This document shows positions 26,318-34,563 of a stretch of 64,000 nucleotides of DNA, in pieces. The notes under the pieces were generated by a model that searched no databases, was not told the DNA's origin, and saw nothing but the letters and a program-made list of their open reading frames with translations. The stretch comes from Occultella aeris. GTDB lineage: Bacteria; Actinomycetota; Actinomycetes; Actinomycetales; Beutenbergiaceae. The first letter of the stretch is position 1; each line of letters begins with the position of its first letter. The position numbers were made by a program, and so were the translations under genes. Location: the NCBI RefSeq assembly GCF_902703175.1, contig NZ_CACRYJ010000067.1, positions 1-64,000 on the forward strand, given 5' to 3'.

Positions 26318-27031
26318 ATGGCGAAGAACTCATCCCCCGACGCGGCGGCCCCGAAACCGAAGAAGAAGCGCTGGTATCACCAGCTGTGGGACGTCTACAA
26401 GATGGTCCGCGAGGCGCAGCCGTCGATCACCTGGCTGCTGCTGCTTATCATCATCGGCGGCACTGCCGTGGGTTTCGGGCTGGGGGTGCTGTTCAACCAG
26501 CAGGTCTACTTCACGATCCTGGCGCTGCCGTTCTCGCTGCTCGGGGCGATGTTCCTGCTCGCCCGGAAGGCGGAGTCGACGGCGTATCGGCGCATCGAGG
26601 GCGAGCCCGGCGCGGTCTCCGCCGCCCTGGGCACGATCAAGCGCGGCTGGAACATCGAGGAGGAGCCGGTCGTCATCGACCCGCGGACCCAGGACATGGT
26701 GTTCCGCGCCGTCGGCAAGCCCGGTGTGGTGCTGATCTCCGAGGGCCCGCCGCACCGCGTGAAGAAGCTGCTCGAGAACGAGCGCCGGCGCACCGCCCGC
26801 GTGATCCCGAACGTCCCGTTCGTGCTGCTCGAGTGCGGGCAGGAAGAGGGACAGATCCCGCTGCCGAAGATCGCCTCCCGGGTACAGCGGCAGAAGGGCA
26901 AGCTCACCAAGAACGAGGTGGCCGAGGTCTCCAAGCGGCTGCGCGCGCTGCACCGGAACACGCTGCCGATCCCCAAGGGCGTGGACCCGCGCAAGGCACG
27001 GCCGGACCGCAAGGGCATGCGGGGACGCTGA
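26318..27031 (+). CDS. DUF4191 membrane protein
   Basis: This 237-residue protein has a Lys-rich cytoplasmic start (KPKKKRWYHQLWDVYK), two transmembrane helices (about 40-60 and 65-82) and a basic C-terminal domain ending in KGMRGR. It is the conserved neighbour of lipA in actinobacteria (Rv2219 in M. tuberculosis). Its function is unknown. It is 54 bp downstream of lipA and likely co-transcribed. Confidence 0.9.
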   Translation: MAKNSSPDAAAPKPKKKRWYHQLWDVYKMVREAQPSITWLLLLIIIGGTAVGFGLGVLFNQQVYFTILALPFSLLGAMFLLARKAESTAYRRIEGEPGAVSAALGTIKRGWNIEEEPVVIDPRTQDMVFRAVGKPGVVLISEGPPHRVKKLLENERRRTARVIPNVPFVLLECGQEEGQIPLPKIASRVQRQKGKLTKNEVAEVSKRLRALHRNTLPIPKGVDPRKARPDRKGMRGR

Positions 27032-27104
27032 CGCCCTCGCACTGCAGACGCGCATCACCACGGGTCAGCAGACCCCGATCCGCGCGGGTTGGGAGTTCCA
27101 CCCG

Positions 27105-28349
27105 TCACCTGGTGAGGTCGTAGACGGCACGCCAGTCGAAGTACACGATCGCCTTGGCGTGGCTCATGTCGAAATCGAAACGATCGTCGGGCTGCGCCTG
27201 GTAGACCTCGTTGCCGACCCGGTGCGGCTTACCGTCGAGACTCCACTTCCCGGTGGGCCCGTCGGCGACGAGCATCTTCGGCCCGGTGAGTTTCTGGACC
27301 TCGGGGTCGGCGGCAACGGCCTCGATGATCAGCCGACGCGCGGCGGTCTCGTCGGCGATCTCGCCTGCGGTCAACTTGACCTTGAGTGCCGCTCGCGCCA
27401 GCGGGAGCAGCCTGCTCCAGTTGATGTCAGCTGTCAGGTCGGTCCGCGTCTGCGAGCCCTTCGTCGACTTCTGGTAGTGGACGGTTCGGCCACCGATGTC
27501 CTTCTCACGGATCACGAGGATGTGCTTCGCGGCAAGCAGTACCTTGAGGTACGTCTGCCCGAGCGGGGACGCTGTCAGCAACGGTGCCACGTCGGAGCGC
27601 CCGGCGGCCTCCGCACTCGGCGAGAGCAGACGAGCCACGAGAGTCGGCACGATCGCACCGTTCGCGGGGTCCCAGTCGGTGACCGCCTCGTCGACGATCC
27701 CCTTCACGAGGACACCGAGGGAGGGACTGTTCGCACTGGCGTTCGTCTTGCGGCTCCACTCGTCCAGGTTGAAGCCGATCGGTCCTTGCCCGCCGATGTC
27801 GAACTCGTATTTCCAGTGGTGCTTGAGGTCTACTTCGGCATCACCGGCGACAGCTGTGCGCGCCTGGTCCAGCTGGAAGAGTGCAGCCAGACGATTCGCC
27901 TCGGTCACCCAAGCGTCGAGCGTCTGCGCGCTGGCGACCGCAAGCGCCGGATCCTTCACGTCGATCATCTTGAGGCTGGCCATCAGTTGTGTTGCCACGC
28001 TCGGTTGGTGACGCTTCAGGCCCGCGGCGATACGCCTGGCCTCCGGCTGGAACTTCCGCGTCGCGGCCTGGTCCGAGACGGCCAGCGACTCGATGTACGC
28101 CGACAGGCGCACGAACGCCGTCGCGGCGTTGTTGCCGACATGGGCAGCCGGCATCACGTTGAAGAGGCCCTGAACGCTGGGCTCGCCGGCGCGGTCGAGG
28201 ACACGTTGGACGGCCCGATTCCCGAGTTGTTTCTGCAGCTGCAGGATCTGATCGACCGGTCGCCCCGCCTCGGCCCCCGAGCGGACCGCACGTCGGTCGT
28301 CGGTGCGGACGTGCACGCCGGGTGTCAGGGGTCGACTGCCAGCGGCCAT
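27105..28349 (-). CDS. Orphan protein with eCIS-cargo-type N-terminal motif
   Basis: This 414-residue protein has no signal peptide or membrane helix. Residues 36-52 read LQLQKQLGNRAVQRVLD. This matches the LQ-xxGN-AV-xxLL signature near the N-terminus of cargo or toxins associated with extracellular contractile injection systems, often alongside DUF4157. The preceding 35 residues are polar and disordered-looking, as in those cargoes. The middle (about 70-200) is helical. The C-terminal half is mixed, with segments HHWKYEFDIGGQGPIGF and DDRFDFDMSHAKAIVYFDW, and matches no fold I know. The ATG at 28349 has AAGGGA 12 bases upstream. No sheath, tube, spike or AAA+ gene lies in the window. It sits in the small block that interrupts DUF4191-RDD synteny. 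A toxin role is inferred, not shown. Confidence 0.7.
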   Translation of the reverse strand: MAAGSRPLTPGVHVRTDDRRAVRSGAEAGRPVDQILQLQKQLGNRAVQRVLDRAGEPSVQGLFNVMPAAHVGNNAATAFVRLSAYIESLAVSDQAATRKFQPEARRIAAGLKRHQPSVATQLMASLKMIDVKDPALAVASAQTLDAWVTEANRLAALFQLDQARTAVAGDAEVDLKHHWKYEFDIGGQGPIGFNLDEWSRKTNASANSPSLGVLVKGIVDEAVTDWDPANGAIVPTLVARLLSPSAEAAGRSDVAPLLTASPLGQTYLKVLLAAKHILVIREKDIGGRTVHYQKSTKGSQTRTDLTADINWSRLLPLARAALKVKLTAGEIADETAARRLIIEAVAADPEVQKLTGPKMLVADGPTGKWSLDGKPHRVGNEVYQAQPDDRFDFDMSHAKAIVYFDWRAVYDLTR

Positions 28350-28544
28350 CTCGTATCGATCCCTTCCGGCTGTCCCAACGGCGCACATCAACGACGAGCA
28401 CCTACCGTGGGAGATCAATCTCGCCGATGCAGCCGATCGGATCCAGCGTCGACGGCCCTCCGTCGGGGACGCATCGCTCGCCCGATCGGGCATGCCCAGC
28501 ACGGCCCATCGCGGCGGACCCGCGCGCCGTAATCCAGCGGCGCG

Positions 28545-29717
28545 TTACGCCCGAGCCTCCACCGGCACCCAGTCCCGACCGAACCATCGCCGCGCCCGGT
28601 CCGCCCCGAACGCCTGTTTCTCCGCCCCGTTCGGCAGCGAGGGCCCGTCCATCCCACCGAACGGCGCTTGCCCCGGCTGGAAGGTCACGTCCACCTTCGC
28701 GACCTGCCCGCCGCCGAACTCCATGTAGCAGATGCCCTGCCCGCCGTACTCGGCGTCGGAGGTGCTTCCGTTGACTCGCGCGATGAGCTGTGCGGCCACG
28801 ACCCTCGCCTGGCCCTCGGAGAACACACCCGCCTTGGGCGTGCCAACGCTCGTCACGTCCCCGATCGCGAACACGTCACCGAACTTCGTCCGCAGTGTCC
28901 TCGGGTCCACCGGGATCCAGCCGTCCTCGGTCAACCCGGCCTCGACCACGACCGGCGGCGCGACGTGCTTGGGCACCGCGAGGAGCAGATCGAAGCCGAT
29001 CTCCTCGCCGTCGCCGAGCACCGCGACCCGACGCGCCGGATCCAGCGAGCGCACCAATGACCCCGGGTGCCACCCGATCCCCCGCTCCTCGAACGCGGCG
29101 AGGATCGCCTCCGACGCAAGGGGCGACGGCGGGATCGGCCTCGGCAGCGGCATCACGAGGTCGATGCTCGAGCGCCGACGCAGGCCCCGCTCGGTCAGGA
29201 AGTCGTGCACCAGCAGTGCGGTCTCGCTCGGCGCGGGCGGGCACTTGAACGGAGTCGACGTCACGGCGATCACCACCCGGCCGCCGTCGAAGGCGTCGAG
29301 CGCATCCCGCGCGGCGATCGCGCCGGGCACCGTGTAGAACTCGTGGCCCGCCTCGACCAGTCCCGGTGTCGCGGACGGGTCGAGGTCCGCGCCGAGCGCC
29401 ACCACGAGGGCGTCCGCCTCCAGCGTCTCCCCCGTGTCCAGCGCGACGGTCCGCGCGACCGGGTCGATGCCGACCACCTCGGCGCGCACCATCCGCACGC
29501 CCGGGTGGGCGACGTCCGCGTAGGCCAGATGTACCCGCTCGGCGCTCGTGTGCCCGAACATGAAGTCGAGTTTCGAGAACCCGAACACGAAACTCTCCGC
29601 ACGGTCGACGAGCGTGGTGTCCACGTCCTCGCCGAGCGCCTCCGAGAGCTTCGACGCCACCTCCAGGCCACCGAAACCGGCGCCGAGGATCACCACCCGC
29701 AATCCGGTCTTGGTCAC
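28545..29717 (-). CDS. Sulfide:quinone oxidoreductase-like FAD-dependent pyridine nucleotide-disulfide oxidoreductase
   Basis: This 390-residue flavoprotein has an N-terminal FAD motif GAGFGGLEVASKL, a cysteine in TPFKCPPAPSE at the position of the SQR redox cysteine, and a C-terminal IGDVTSVGTPKAGVFSEGQA with GICYMEFGGG. These are features of the SQR/FCSD family. A full set of three SQR cysteines is not evident, so sulfide oxidation is unproven; polysulfide or another thiol substrate is possible. It is monocistronic, with no sulfur genes beside it. Confidence 0.82.
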   Translation of the reverse strand: MTKTGLRVVILGAGFGGLEVASKLSEALGEDVDTTLVDRAESFVFGFSKLDFMFGHTSAERVHLAYADVAHPGVRMVRAEVVGIDPVARTVALDTGETLEADALVVALGADLDPSATPGLVEAGHEFYTVPGAIAARDALDAFDGGRVVIAVTSTPFKCPPAPSETALLVHDFLTERGLRRRSSIDLVMPLPRPIPPSPLASEAILAAFEERGIGWHPGSLVRSLDPARRVAVLGDGEEIGFDLLLAVPKHVAPPVVVEAGLTEDGWIPVDPRTLRTKFGDVFAIGDVTSVGTPKAGVFSEGQARVVAAQLIARVNGSTSDAEYGGQGICYMEFGGGQVAKVDVTFQPGQAPFGGMDGPSLPNGAEKQAFGADRARRWFGRDWVPVEARA

Positions 29718-29831
29718 CCGGTCATGTTCGCATCGCGGGCGGCGTCAGGTCCGGCGAACGGACCAGCAAATGCCCGACGGCGGCCCCTCGCCCTCCGCAT
29801 ACGCGAGTGCTGTTGTGCCTGCCACTTCCGC

Positions 29832-30677
29832 TCAGTTCGTTGCCGTGACCAGCCAGGCGCGGGCGACGAACCGGACGACGCCGTCGACCATCCGCTCGCG
29901 CACCTCCGCTCGTGCCTCCTCGACCGCTGCGTCCCAGCCCGCAGCGCCGAGGCGAGGTTCGAGGTCGGCGCGTAGGGCTCGGCCGGTCTGTCCGCCGAGC
30001 ACGATCGCCAGACGCTCCGCCACGCCGTCGCTGCCGTCCACGCCGTAGTCGCAGACGCCGTCGACCGGCTCGACCGCCACGTCACGCCAGCCAGCGTCCG
30101 CGAGCACCTGTCGCACGTGTGCCGCCTCGCCGAGGCCCAAGGGGCCCGGAACGCCCGACGGCGGTGGGCCGGGCGGGTCCTCGTGCCTCGCCAGGAGCGT
30201 GCGCAGGCCGAGCTCGAACAGGTCCCGCTCCTCCTCGCGCCAGCACACGAACGCGAGGCGGGCGTCCGGCACCGCGGCCGTGCGGAGGTTGGCGAAGGCG
30301 GCGCACGGGTCGGCGAAGAACATCACCCCGAACCGGGACACGACCCGGTCGAACGGGGCGCCCGGAGCAGCGGCGAGGAGATCGCCGTCCTGCGCGTCGG
30401 CGATGATGACCGAGGCTCCGGGCACCCGGAGCCGGGCCGCGGCGACCATGTCGTCGGAGATGTCGACGCCGACCGGGTGTGCACCGGCCGTGGCCGCCGC
30501 CTCGAGCAGGGTGCCGGTGCCGCAGCCCACATCGAGGACCCGCTGACCGGGAGCCAGCTCCGCAGCGGCGAGCACCGCCGTCGTGAACGGCGCGAACGCG
30601 GCGTCGTAGATGCGCTGGTGCCGCACCCAGCCCGCGGAGCCGGACGCCCAGACCTCACGCATCGCCTCGTTGCCCAT
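29832..30677 (-). CDS. Class I SAM-dependent methyltransferase
   Basis: This 281-residue protein has SAM-binding motif I VLDVGCGTGTLLEAA near residue 48, the acidic ribose contact in GVDISDDMV and motif III-like DRVVSRFGVMFF. The overall pattern matches UbiE/Methyltransf_11 enzymes acting on small molecules. It stands alone between the flavoprotein and the toxin-antitoxin pair, so no substrate can be proposed. Confidence 0.85.
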   Translation of the reverse strand: MGNEAMREVWASGSAGWVRHQRIYDAAFAPFTTAVLAAAELAPGQRVLDVGCGTGTLLEAAATAGAHPVGVDISDDMVAAARLRVPGASVIIADAQDGDLLAAAPGAPFDRVVSRFGVMFFADPCAAFANLRTAAVPDARLAFVCWREEERDLFELGLRTLLARHEDPPGPPPSGVPGPLGLGEAAHVRQVLADAGWRDVAVEPVDGVCDYGVDGSDGVAERLAIVLGGQTGRALRADLEPRLGAAGWDAAVEEARAEVRERMVDGVVRFVARAWLVTATN

Positions 30678-30754
30678 GGGCTCGAACCTAGTGCCGCCGC
30701 CGCTGTCGCAACAGGAGGGGCGCTACCGTCGCGCCACGGTCAGGTGCCGCCGAG

Positions 30755-31147
30755 TCATGCCGGAATGATGTCGACCTCGTACTGCTGCAGGATCCGATCG
30801 GCAGTGACAAGCGGCATCCCGAGCATCTGTGCCTGTGCCACGAGGATGCGATCGAAGGGGTCGCGATGGTGGTCCGGCAACTCCCCGGCGCGGAGCGCAT
30901 GGGCGTGCTCCACCCCGATGGCAGTCGTTGCCGATCGACGCATTCGGTCTGGCACATACGCGGAGGGGACCTCGGGCAGACTCAGCTTTCCGAGGCGGCA
31001 CTTGATTGCGATCTCCCATGCGCTCGCCGCCGAGAACAGGATCTCGGTGCGCGTGTCCGCAAGCAAGGACTGCACCTCGGCTCGCAGGCGACCCGGCTCA
31101 GCCTGCATCCAGAGCCAGACGTGCGTGTCGACGAGCACCCTGCTCAC
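30755..31147 (-). CDS. vapC: VapC-type PIN-domain toxin
   Basis: This 130-residue PIN ribonuclease keeps the acidic residues D7 (VLVDTHVWLW), E in AWEIAIK, D in HRDPFDRILVAQA and D in VTADRIL. It presumably cleaves RNA when free of antitoxin. It overlaps the antitoxin gene by four bases (ATGA), as usual for type II modules. Confidence 0.92.
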   Translation of the reverse strand: MSRVLVDTHVWLWMQAEPGRLRAEVQSLLADTRTEILFSAASAWEIAIKCRLGKLSLPEVPSAYVPDRMRRSATTAIGVEHAHALRAGELPDHHRDPFDRILVAQAQMLGMPLVTADRILQQYEVDIIPA

Positions 31148-31389
31148 GCCTGGAACTCCGCGAGTACATCGTCTGGGAGTGGCTCGTCGAAGTCGTCCGG
31201 GACGACGAAAACTCCTTCGTCCAGTCCCAGACTTCGCACCGAAGGGAGCGAGGCGGGCACCAGGCGAGCCACAGGCTGCCCTCCACGACGAATTTCAACC
31301 TCTTCGCCGGCGTCGACAAGGCGCAGCAACTCGGAGAGACGTGTCTTCGCCTCATGGACGCCCACGCTGCGCACCGTTGACTTAGTCAT
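31144..31389 (-). CDS. Phd/YefM-family antitoxin
   Basis: This 81-residue protein has an N-terminal DNA-binding segment SVGVHEAKTRLSELLRLVDAGEEVEIRRG, typical of the Phd fold. An acidic C-terminal tail (VFVVPDDFDEPLPDDVL) should wrap the PIN toxin. It is the first gene of the pair. A direct repeat overlapping its start codon is the likely autoregulatory operator. Confidence 0.9.
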   Translation of the reverse strand: MTKSTVRSVGVHEAKTRLSELLRLVDAGEEVEIRRGGQPVARLVPASLPSVRSLGLDEGVFVVPDDFDEPLPDDVLAEFQA

Positions 31390-31399
31390 GGACTTAGTC
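31379..31399. promoter_or_regulatory. Direct repeat GACTTAGTC at the antitoxin start
   Basis: Two copies of GACTTAGTC (31379-31387, 31391-31399) are separated by ATG on the plus strand. Each is itself nearly palindromic. They overlap the antitoxin start codon and are suited to binding by the Phd-type antitoxin/toxin complex for autorepression. Confidence 0.6.
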
Positions 31400-31445
31400 T
31401 ACTCCTCGACACCCTGACGCCTCTGTAGGGCAGCGGGTGTCCAGG

Positions 31446-31838
31446 TCAGAGCCGAACGATCCGGGTCTTGGCCCAGATGTCGTGGAGCCCGCGCCCGTCG
31501 GGACCGGTGATCACCGGCGGCAGCACCAGGCAGATCGCCACCGTCCGCACGGCTGCGCGCAGCGGCCCGGATGCCCCGCCCTCGATCCCGCGCACCCCGA
31601 TGCCGAGCAACCGGTGCCCGATCGTGAACCCGAGGGTCGCCACAAGCAGGTACGTCATCAGCGCGAACACACCGAGCGTGGCGAGCGGGTGGTAGTCCAG
31701 GAACGCGTAGCTGATGACGCTCGCGAGGGCCCAGTCGATCGCCAGGGCGACCAGACGCCGACCGAGCGGCGCGTTCGCGACGGACGCTCCGCCGTCGGGC
31801 GTTGCTCTGCCTTTCGTCCCGGCGGGTCCACCACTCAT
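31446..31838 (-). CDS. RDD-family membrane protein
   Basis: This 130-residue protein has the RDD signature LGRRLVALAIDWAL, followed by three transmembrane helices, and ends HDIWAKTRIV. This is the conserved protein encoded opposite glnA in actinobacteria (Rv2219A in mycobacteria). The longer upstream reading is antisense to glnA and was rejected. Its function is unknown. It is divergent from glnA across 162 bp. Confidence 0.88.
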   Translation of the reverse strand: MSGGPAGTKGRATPDGGASVANAPLGRRLVALAIDWALASVISYAFLDYHPLATLGVFALMTYLLVATLGFTIGHRLLGIGVRGIEGGASGPLRAAVRTVAICLVLPPVITGPDGRGLHDIWAKTRIVRL

Positions 31839-32000
31839 ACTTCGAGAGCGTAGTCCCGCCGCGGCCCGGACGAGACGGCCCGACGGCGCAGGTCGCGTCG
31901 CGTTTAACATGGCGGACACATACGGGTCACGGTAGGGAAATGCCGCGCCCCTACCGTGTGTCCGAACCCAGGACGGGTGTCCTAGACCAAGGAGCAACGG

Positions 32001-33425
32001 ATGTTCAGTACTGCCGAGGAGGCCATTGCCTTCACCAAGGAGCAGGGCGTCAAGTTCGTCGACGTCCGGTTCTGCGACCTGCCGGGGGTGATGCAGCACT
32101 TCAACATTCCGGTCGAGGCCTTCACGGAGGACGCCTTCACCGAGGGTTTGATGTTCGACGGATCCTCGATCCGTGGCTTCCAGGCCATCCATGAGTCGGA
32201 CATGAAGCTCGTGCCGGACGTCTCCAGCGCGTTCGTGGACCCGTTCCGCAAGCAGAAGACCCTCGTGGTCAACTTCTCCATCGTGGACCCGTTCACCGAC
32301 GAGCCCTACTCCCGCGACCCGCGCAACATCGCGGCCAAGGCCGAGGCCTACCTCGCCTCCACCGGCATCGCGGACACCGTCTACTTCGGCGCCGAGGCCG
32401 AGTTCTACATCTTCGACGACGTGCGTTTCTCCACCAGCGCGCAGCACTCCTTCTACTACCTCAACTCCAACGAGGCCGCCTGGAACACCGGCCGTGAGGA
32501 GGAGGGTGGCAACCTCGGGTACAAGACCCGCTTCAAGGGCGGCTACTTCCCCGTCTCCCCCAACGACCAGATGGCGGACCTGCGCGACTCCATGGTCACC
32601 CAGCTGCAGGAGGTCGGCCTCGAGGTCGAGCGTGCGCACCACGAGGTGGGCACGGCAGGCCAGCAGGAGATCAACTACCGCTTCGACAGCCTGCGCGCCG
32701 CCGCCGACGACGTGATGAAGTTCAAGTACGTCATCAAGAACGTCGCCTGGGAGGCCGGCAAGTCCGCCACGTTCATGCCCAAGCCGCTGTTCGGTGACAA
32801 CGGCTCCGGCATGCACTCGCACCAGAGCCTGTGGAAGAACGGCGAGCCGCTGTTCTACGACGAGCGGGGCTACGGCGGCCTGTCCGACATCGCCCGCTGG
32901 TACATCGGCGGACTGCTCAAGCACGCCCCGTCGCTGCTGGCGTTCACGAACCCGTCGGTGAACTCCTACCACCGCCTGGTGCCCGGCTTCGAGGCCCCGG
33001 TCAACCTGGTCTACTCGGCGCGCAACCGCTCCGCGTGCATCCGGATCCCGGTCACCGGCACCTCGCCGAAGGCCAAGCGCGTCGAGTTCCGCGTGCCGGA
33101 CCCGTCGTCCAACCCCTACCTCGCGTTCTCCGCGATGCTGATGGCCGGCATCGACGGCATCAAGAACCGGATCGAGCCGCCGGAGCCGGTCGACAAGGAC
33201 CTGTACGAGCTGCCGCCTGAGGAGCACGCGCAGATCGCCCAGGTGCCGGACTCGCTGCCGGCCGTACTGGACGCGCTCGAGGCCGACCACGACTTCCTCA
33301 CCGAGGGTGACGTGTTCACCCCCGACCTGATCGAGACGTGGATCGACTACAAGCGCTCCAACGAGGTCGACGCGCTGCGGCTGCGCCCGCACCCGCACGA
33401 GTTCGAGCTGTACTACGACATCTAG
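32001..33425 (+). CDS. glnA: Glutamine synthetase type I
   Basis: This 474-residue enzyme makes glutamine from glutamate, ammonium and ATP. The beta-Grasp N-terminus ([18 protein letters not shown]), the ATP-binding [16 protein letters not shown] segment and the C-terminal adenylylation loop with Y402 ([10 protein letters not shown]) are all present. It is therefore the GSI-beta type, controlled by GlnE adenylylation. AAGGAG lies 7 bases before the ATG. The 162-bp upstream gap contains the promoter; I could not define a GlnR box in it with confidence. Confidence 0.97.
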   Translation: MFSTAEEAIAFTKEQGVKFVDVRFCDLPGVMQHFNIPVEAFTEDAFTEGLMFDGSSIRGFQAIHESDMKLVPDVSSAFVDPFRKQKTLVVNFSIVDPFTDEPYSRDPRNIAAKAEAYLASTGIADTVYFGAEAEFYIFDDVRFSTSAQHSFYYLNSNEAAWNTGREEEGGNLGYKTRFKGGYFPVSPNDQMADLRDSMVTQLQEVGLEVERAHHEVGTAGQQEINYRFDSLRAAADDVMKFKYVIKNVAWEAGKSATFMPKPLFGDNGSGMHSHQSLWKNGEPLFYDERGYGGLSDIARWYIGGLLKHAPSLLAFTNPSVNSYHRLVPGFEAPVNLVYSARNRSACIRIPVTGTSPKAKRVEFRVPDPSSNPYLAFSAMLMAGIDGIKNRIEPPEPVDKDLYELPPEEHAQIAQVPDSLPAVLDALEADHDFLTEGDVFTPDLIETWIDYKRSNEVDALRLRPHPHEFELYYDI

Positions 33426-33459
33426 ACCGCGGTCTTCCTGACCTGCGGCTGCTTGCCGA

Positions 33460-33515
33460 GAACGGCGCCTGATACGGGAAACGTCCTTCGACGTTCCCCG
33501 TGTCGGGCGCCGTTC
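33460..33515. terminator. Long bidirectional terminator hairpin between glnA and lysR
   Basis: Arms of 26 bp (33460-33485 with 33490-33515) pair with two G-T wobbles and one mismatch around a CTTC tetraloop. It lies 34 bases after the glnA stop and 21 before the convergent LysR gene stop, so it can serve both strands. Confidence 0.85.
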
Positions 33516-33536
33516 GCCGGTGAGGGACCCGCTGGG

Positions 33537-34463
33537 TCAGGCTCCGCCAGCGCGCAGCACGGCTGGCTCCGGGGTGACCTGTGGCTGGCTCTTGGGTGGG
33601 TCGAGGAGTTCGAGCAGCCGTGCCGCTGAGGCGTCGGCCTGATTTGCGGAGACGACGGAGACGACCCACTCGGGGGTTGACTCGCCGGGCAGGTGCACCG
33701 CGGTGAGACCGGCGGCTTGGGGCTTCTCCGCCACGTGTTGCGGCACCAGGGCGATTCCCAGGCCGCGATGGATCAGGTCGAGGAGCGTATGGATGTCATC
33801 GACGGTGCACCGGACTCTTCTCGACACACCACGCGCCGAACAGGCCGCGTCGTTGAGCGATCGCACCCCCCACGACTCGCGGAAGTCGATGAACTCGTGA
33901 TCGCGTAGCTGAGCCCATTCCACGCTCGCGGCGACCCCGAGGGGATGCCCCGGTGGCACGAGCAGCACGACCGGCCGCCGCCCGAGCTCAACACTCTGGG
34001 CGGTGGCCAGGTGCTCGGTCGTGGCAACGAACGCGATGTCCAGGTCGCCCGCGCGGATCTGCGAGACGAGGTCATGCGAGCCGGCCTGGGTGAAGTTGAT
34101 GTCGACGAGTGGATACCGGCGATGGAACCGCTCGAGCAGCGGGGGCACGTCGACGATGCCGAGGCACTGCTCGGCTCCGACGTGCAGCCTGCCGGAGAGC
34201 GAATGGGTCGCACGCACGACGGCGTCACGGCCCGCGGCTGCCTGGGCGAGCGTGGCCCGCGCGAACGGCAGCAGAGCAAGCCCGGCATCGGTGGTGTCCA
34301 CGCGACGGGTGGTCCGGGTGAACAGCGGTGTGCCGAGTTCGTCTTCGAGGTTACGGATCGCGGCGGACAGACCCGACTGCGAGACTCGGCAGACCGCCGC
34401 GGCGCGGGTGAACTGCTGCTCATCGGCGAGAGCGACGACGTACTCCAGCTGCCGGAGATCCAT
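33537..34463 (-). CDS. LysR-family transcriptional regulator
   Basis: This 308-residue protein has an N-terminal winged helix (MDLRQLEYVVALADEQQF, then VSQSGLSAAIRNLEDELG) and a substrate-binding domain from about residue 90. AAAGGG lies about 10 bases before the ATG at 34463. It is divergent from the first of three aldo-keto reductase genes and is the probable activator of that operon, through a palindrome in the 100-bp gap. The inducer is unknown; electrophiles or aldehydes are plausible. Confidence 0.9.
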   Translation of the reverse strand: MDLRQLEYVVALADEQQFTRAAAVCRVSQSGLSAAIRNLEDELGTPLFTRTTRRVDTTDAGLALLPFARATLAQAAAGRDAVVRATHSLSGRLHVGAEQCLGIVDVPPLLERFHRRYPLVDINFTQAGSHDLVSQIRAGDLDIAFVATTEHLATAQSVELGRRPVVLLVPPGHPLGVAASVEWAQLRDHEFIDFRESWGVRSLNDAACSARGVSRRVRCTVDDIHTLLDLIHRGLGIALVPQHVAEKPQAAGLTAVHLPGESTPEWVVSVVSANQADASAARLLELLDPPKSQPQVTPEPAVLRAGGA

Positions 34464-34490
34464 TGATCGATGCCCTTTCTCAATCGCATT

Positions 34491-34502
34491 ACAACTAGTT
34501 GT
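34491..34502. promoter_or_regulatory. Candidate LysR binding palindrome
   Basis: ACAACTAGTTGT is a perfect 12-bp palindrome in the AT-rich gap between the divergent lysR and aldo-keto reductase genes. It lies 28 bp from lysR and 61 bp from the reductase start. LysR regulators typically bind such interrupted T/A dyads. Confidence 0.6.
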
Positions 34503-34563
34503 TTTACTTCTAGTCTGCCGCTCCTTAGCGTAGATGTACACGTCATCGACCGAAGGACATGTC

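Noticed and set aside
28402-28590. Short frames between the eCIS-motif gene and the flavoprotein gene (for example one containing VIQRRVTPEPPP)
   Set aside because: This looked at first like a cargo-type Pro-rich linker, but it has no start signal, runs into the opposite-strand flavoprotein gene and has shadow composition.
31839-33398. Long minus-strand extension of the RDD protein antisense to glnA
   Set aside because: It is Val/Gly/Arg-rich mirror sequence of glnA. The RDD motif starts right after the ATG at 31838.
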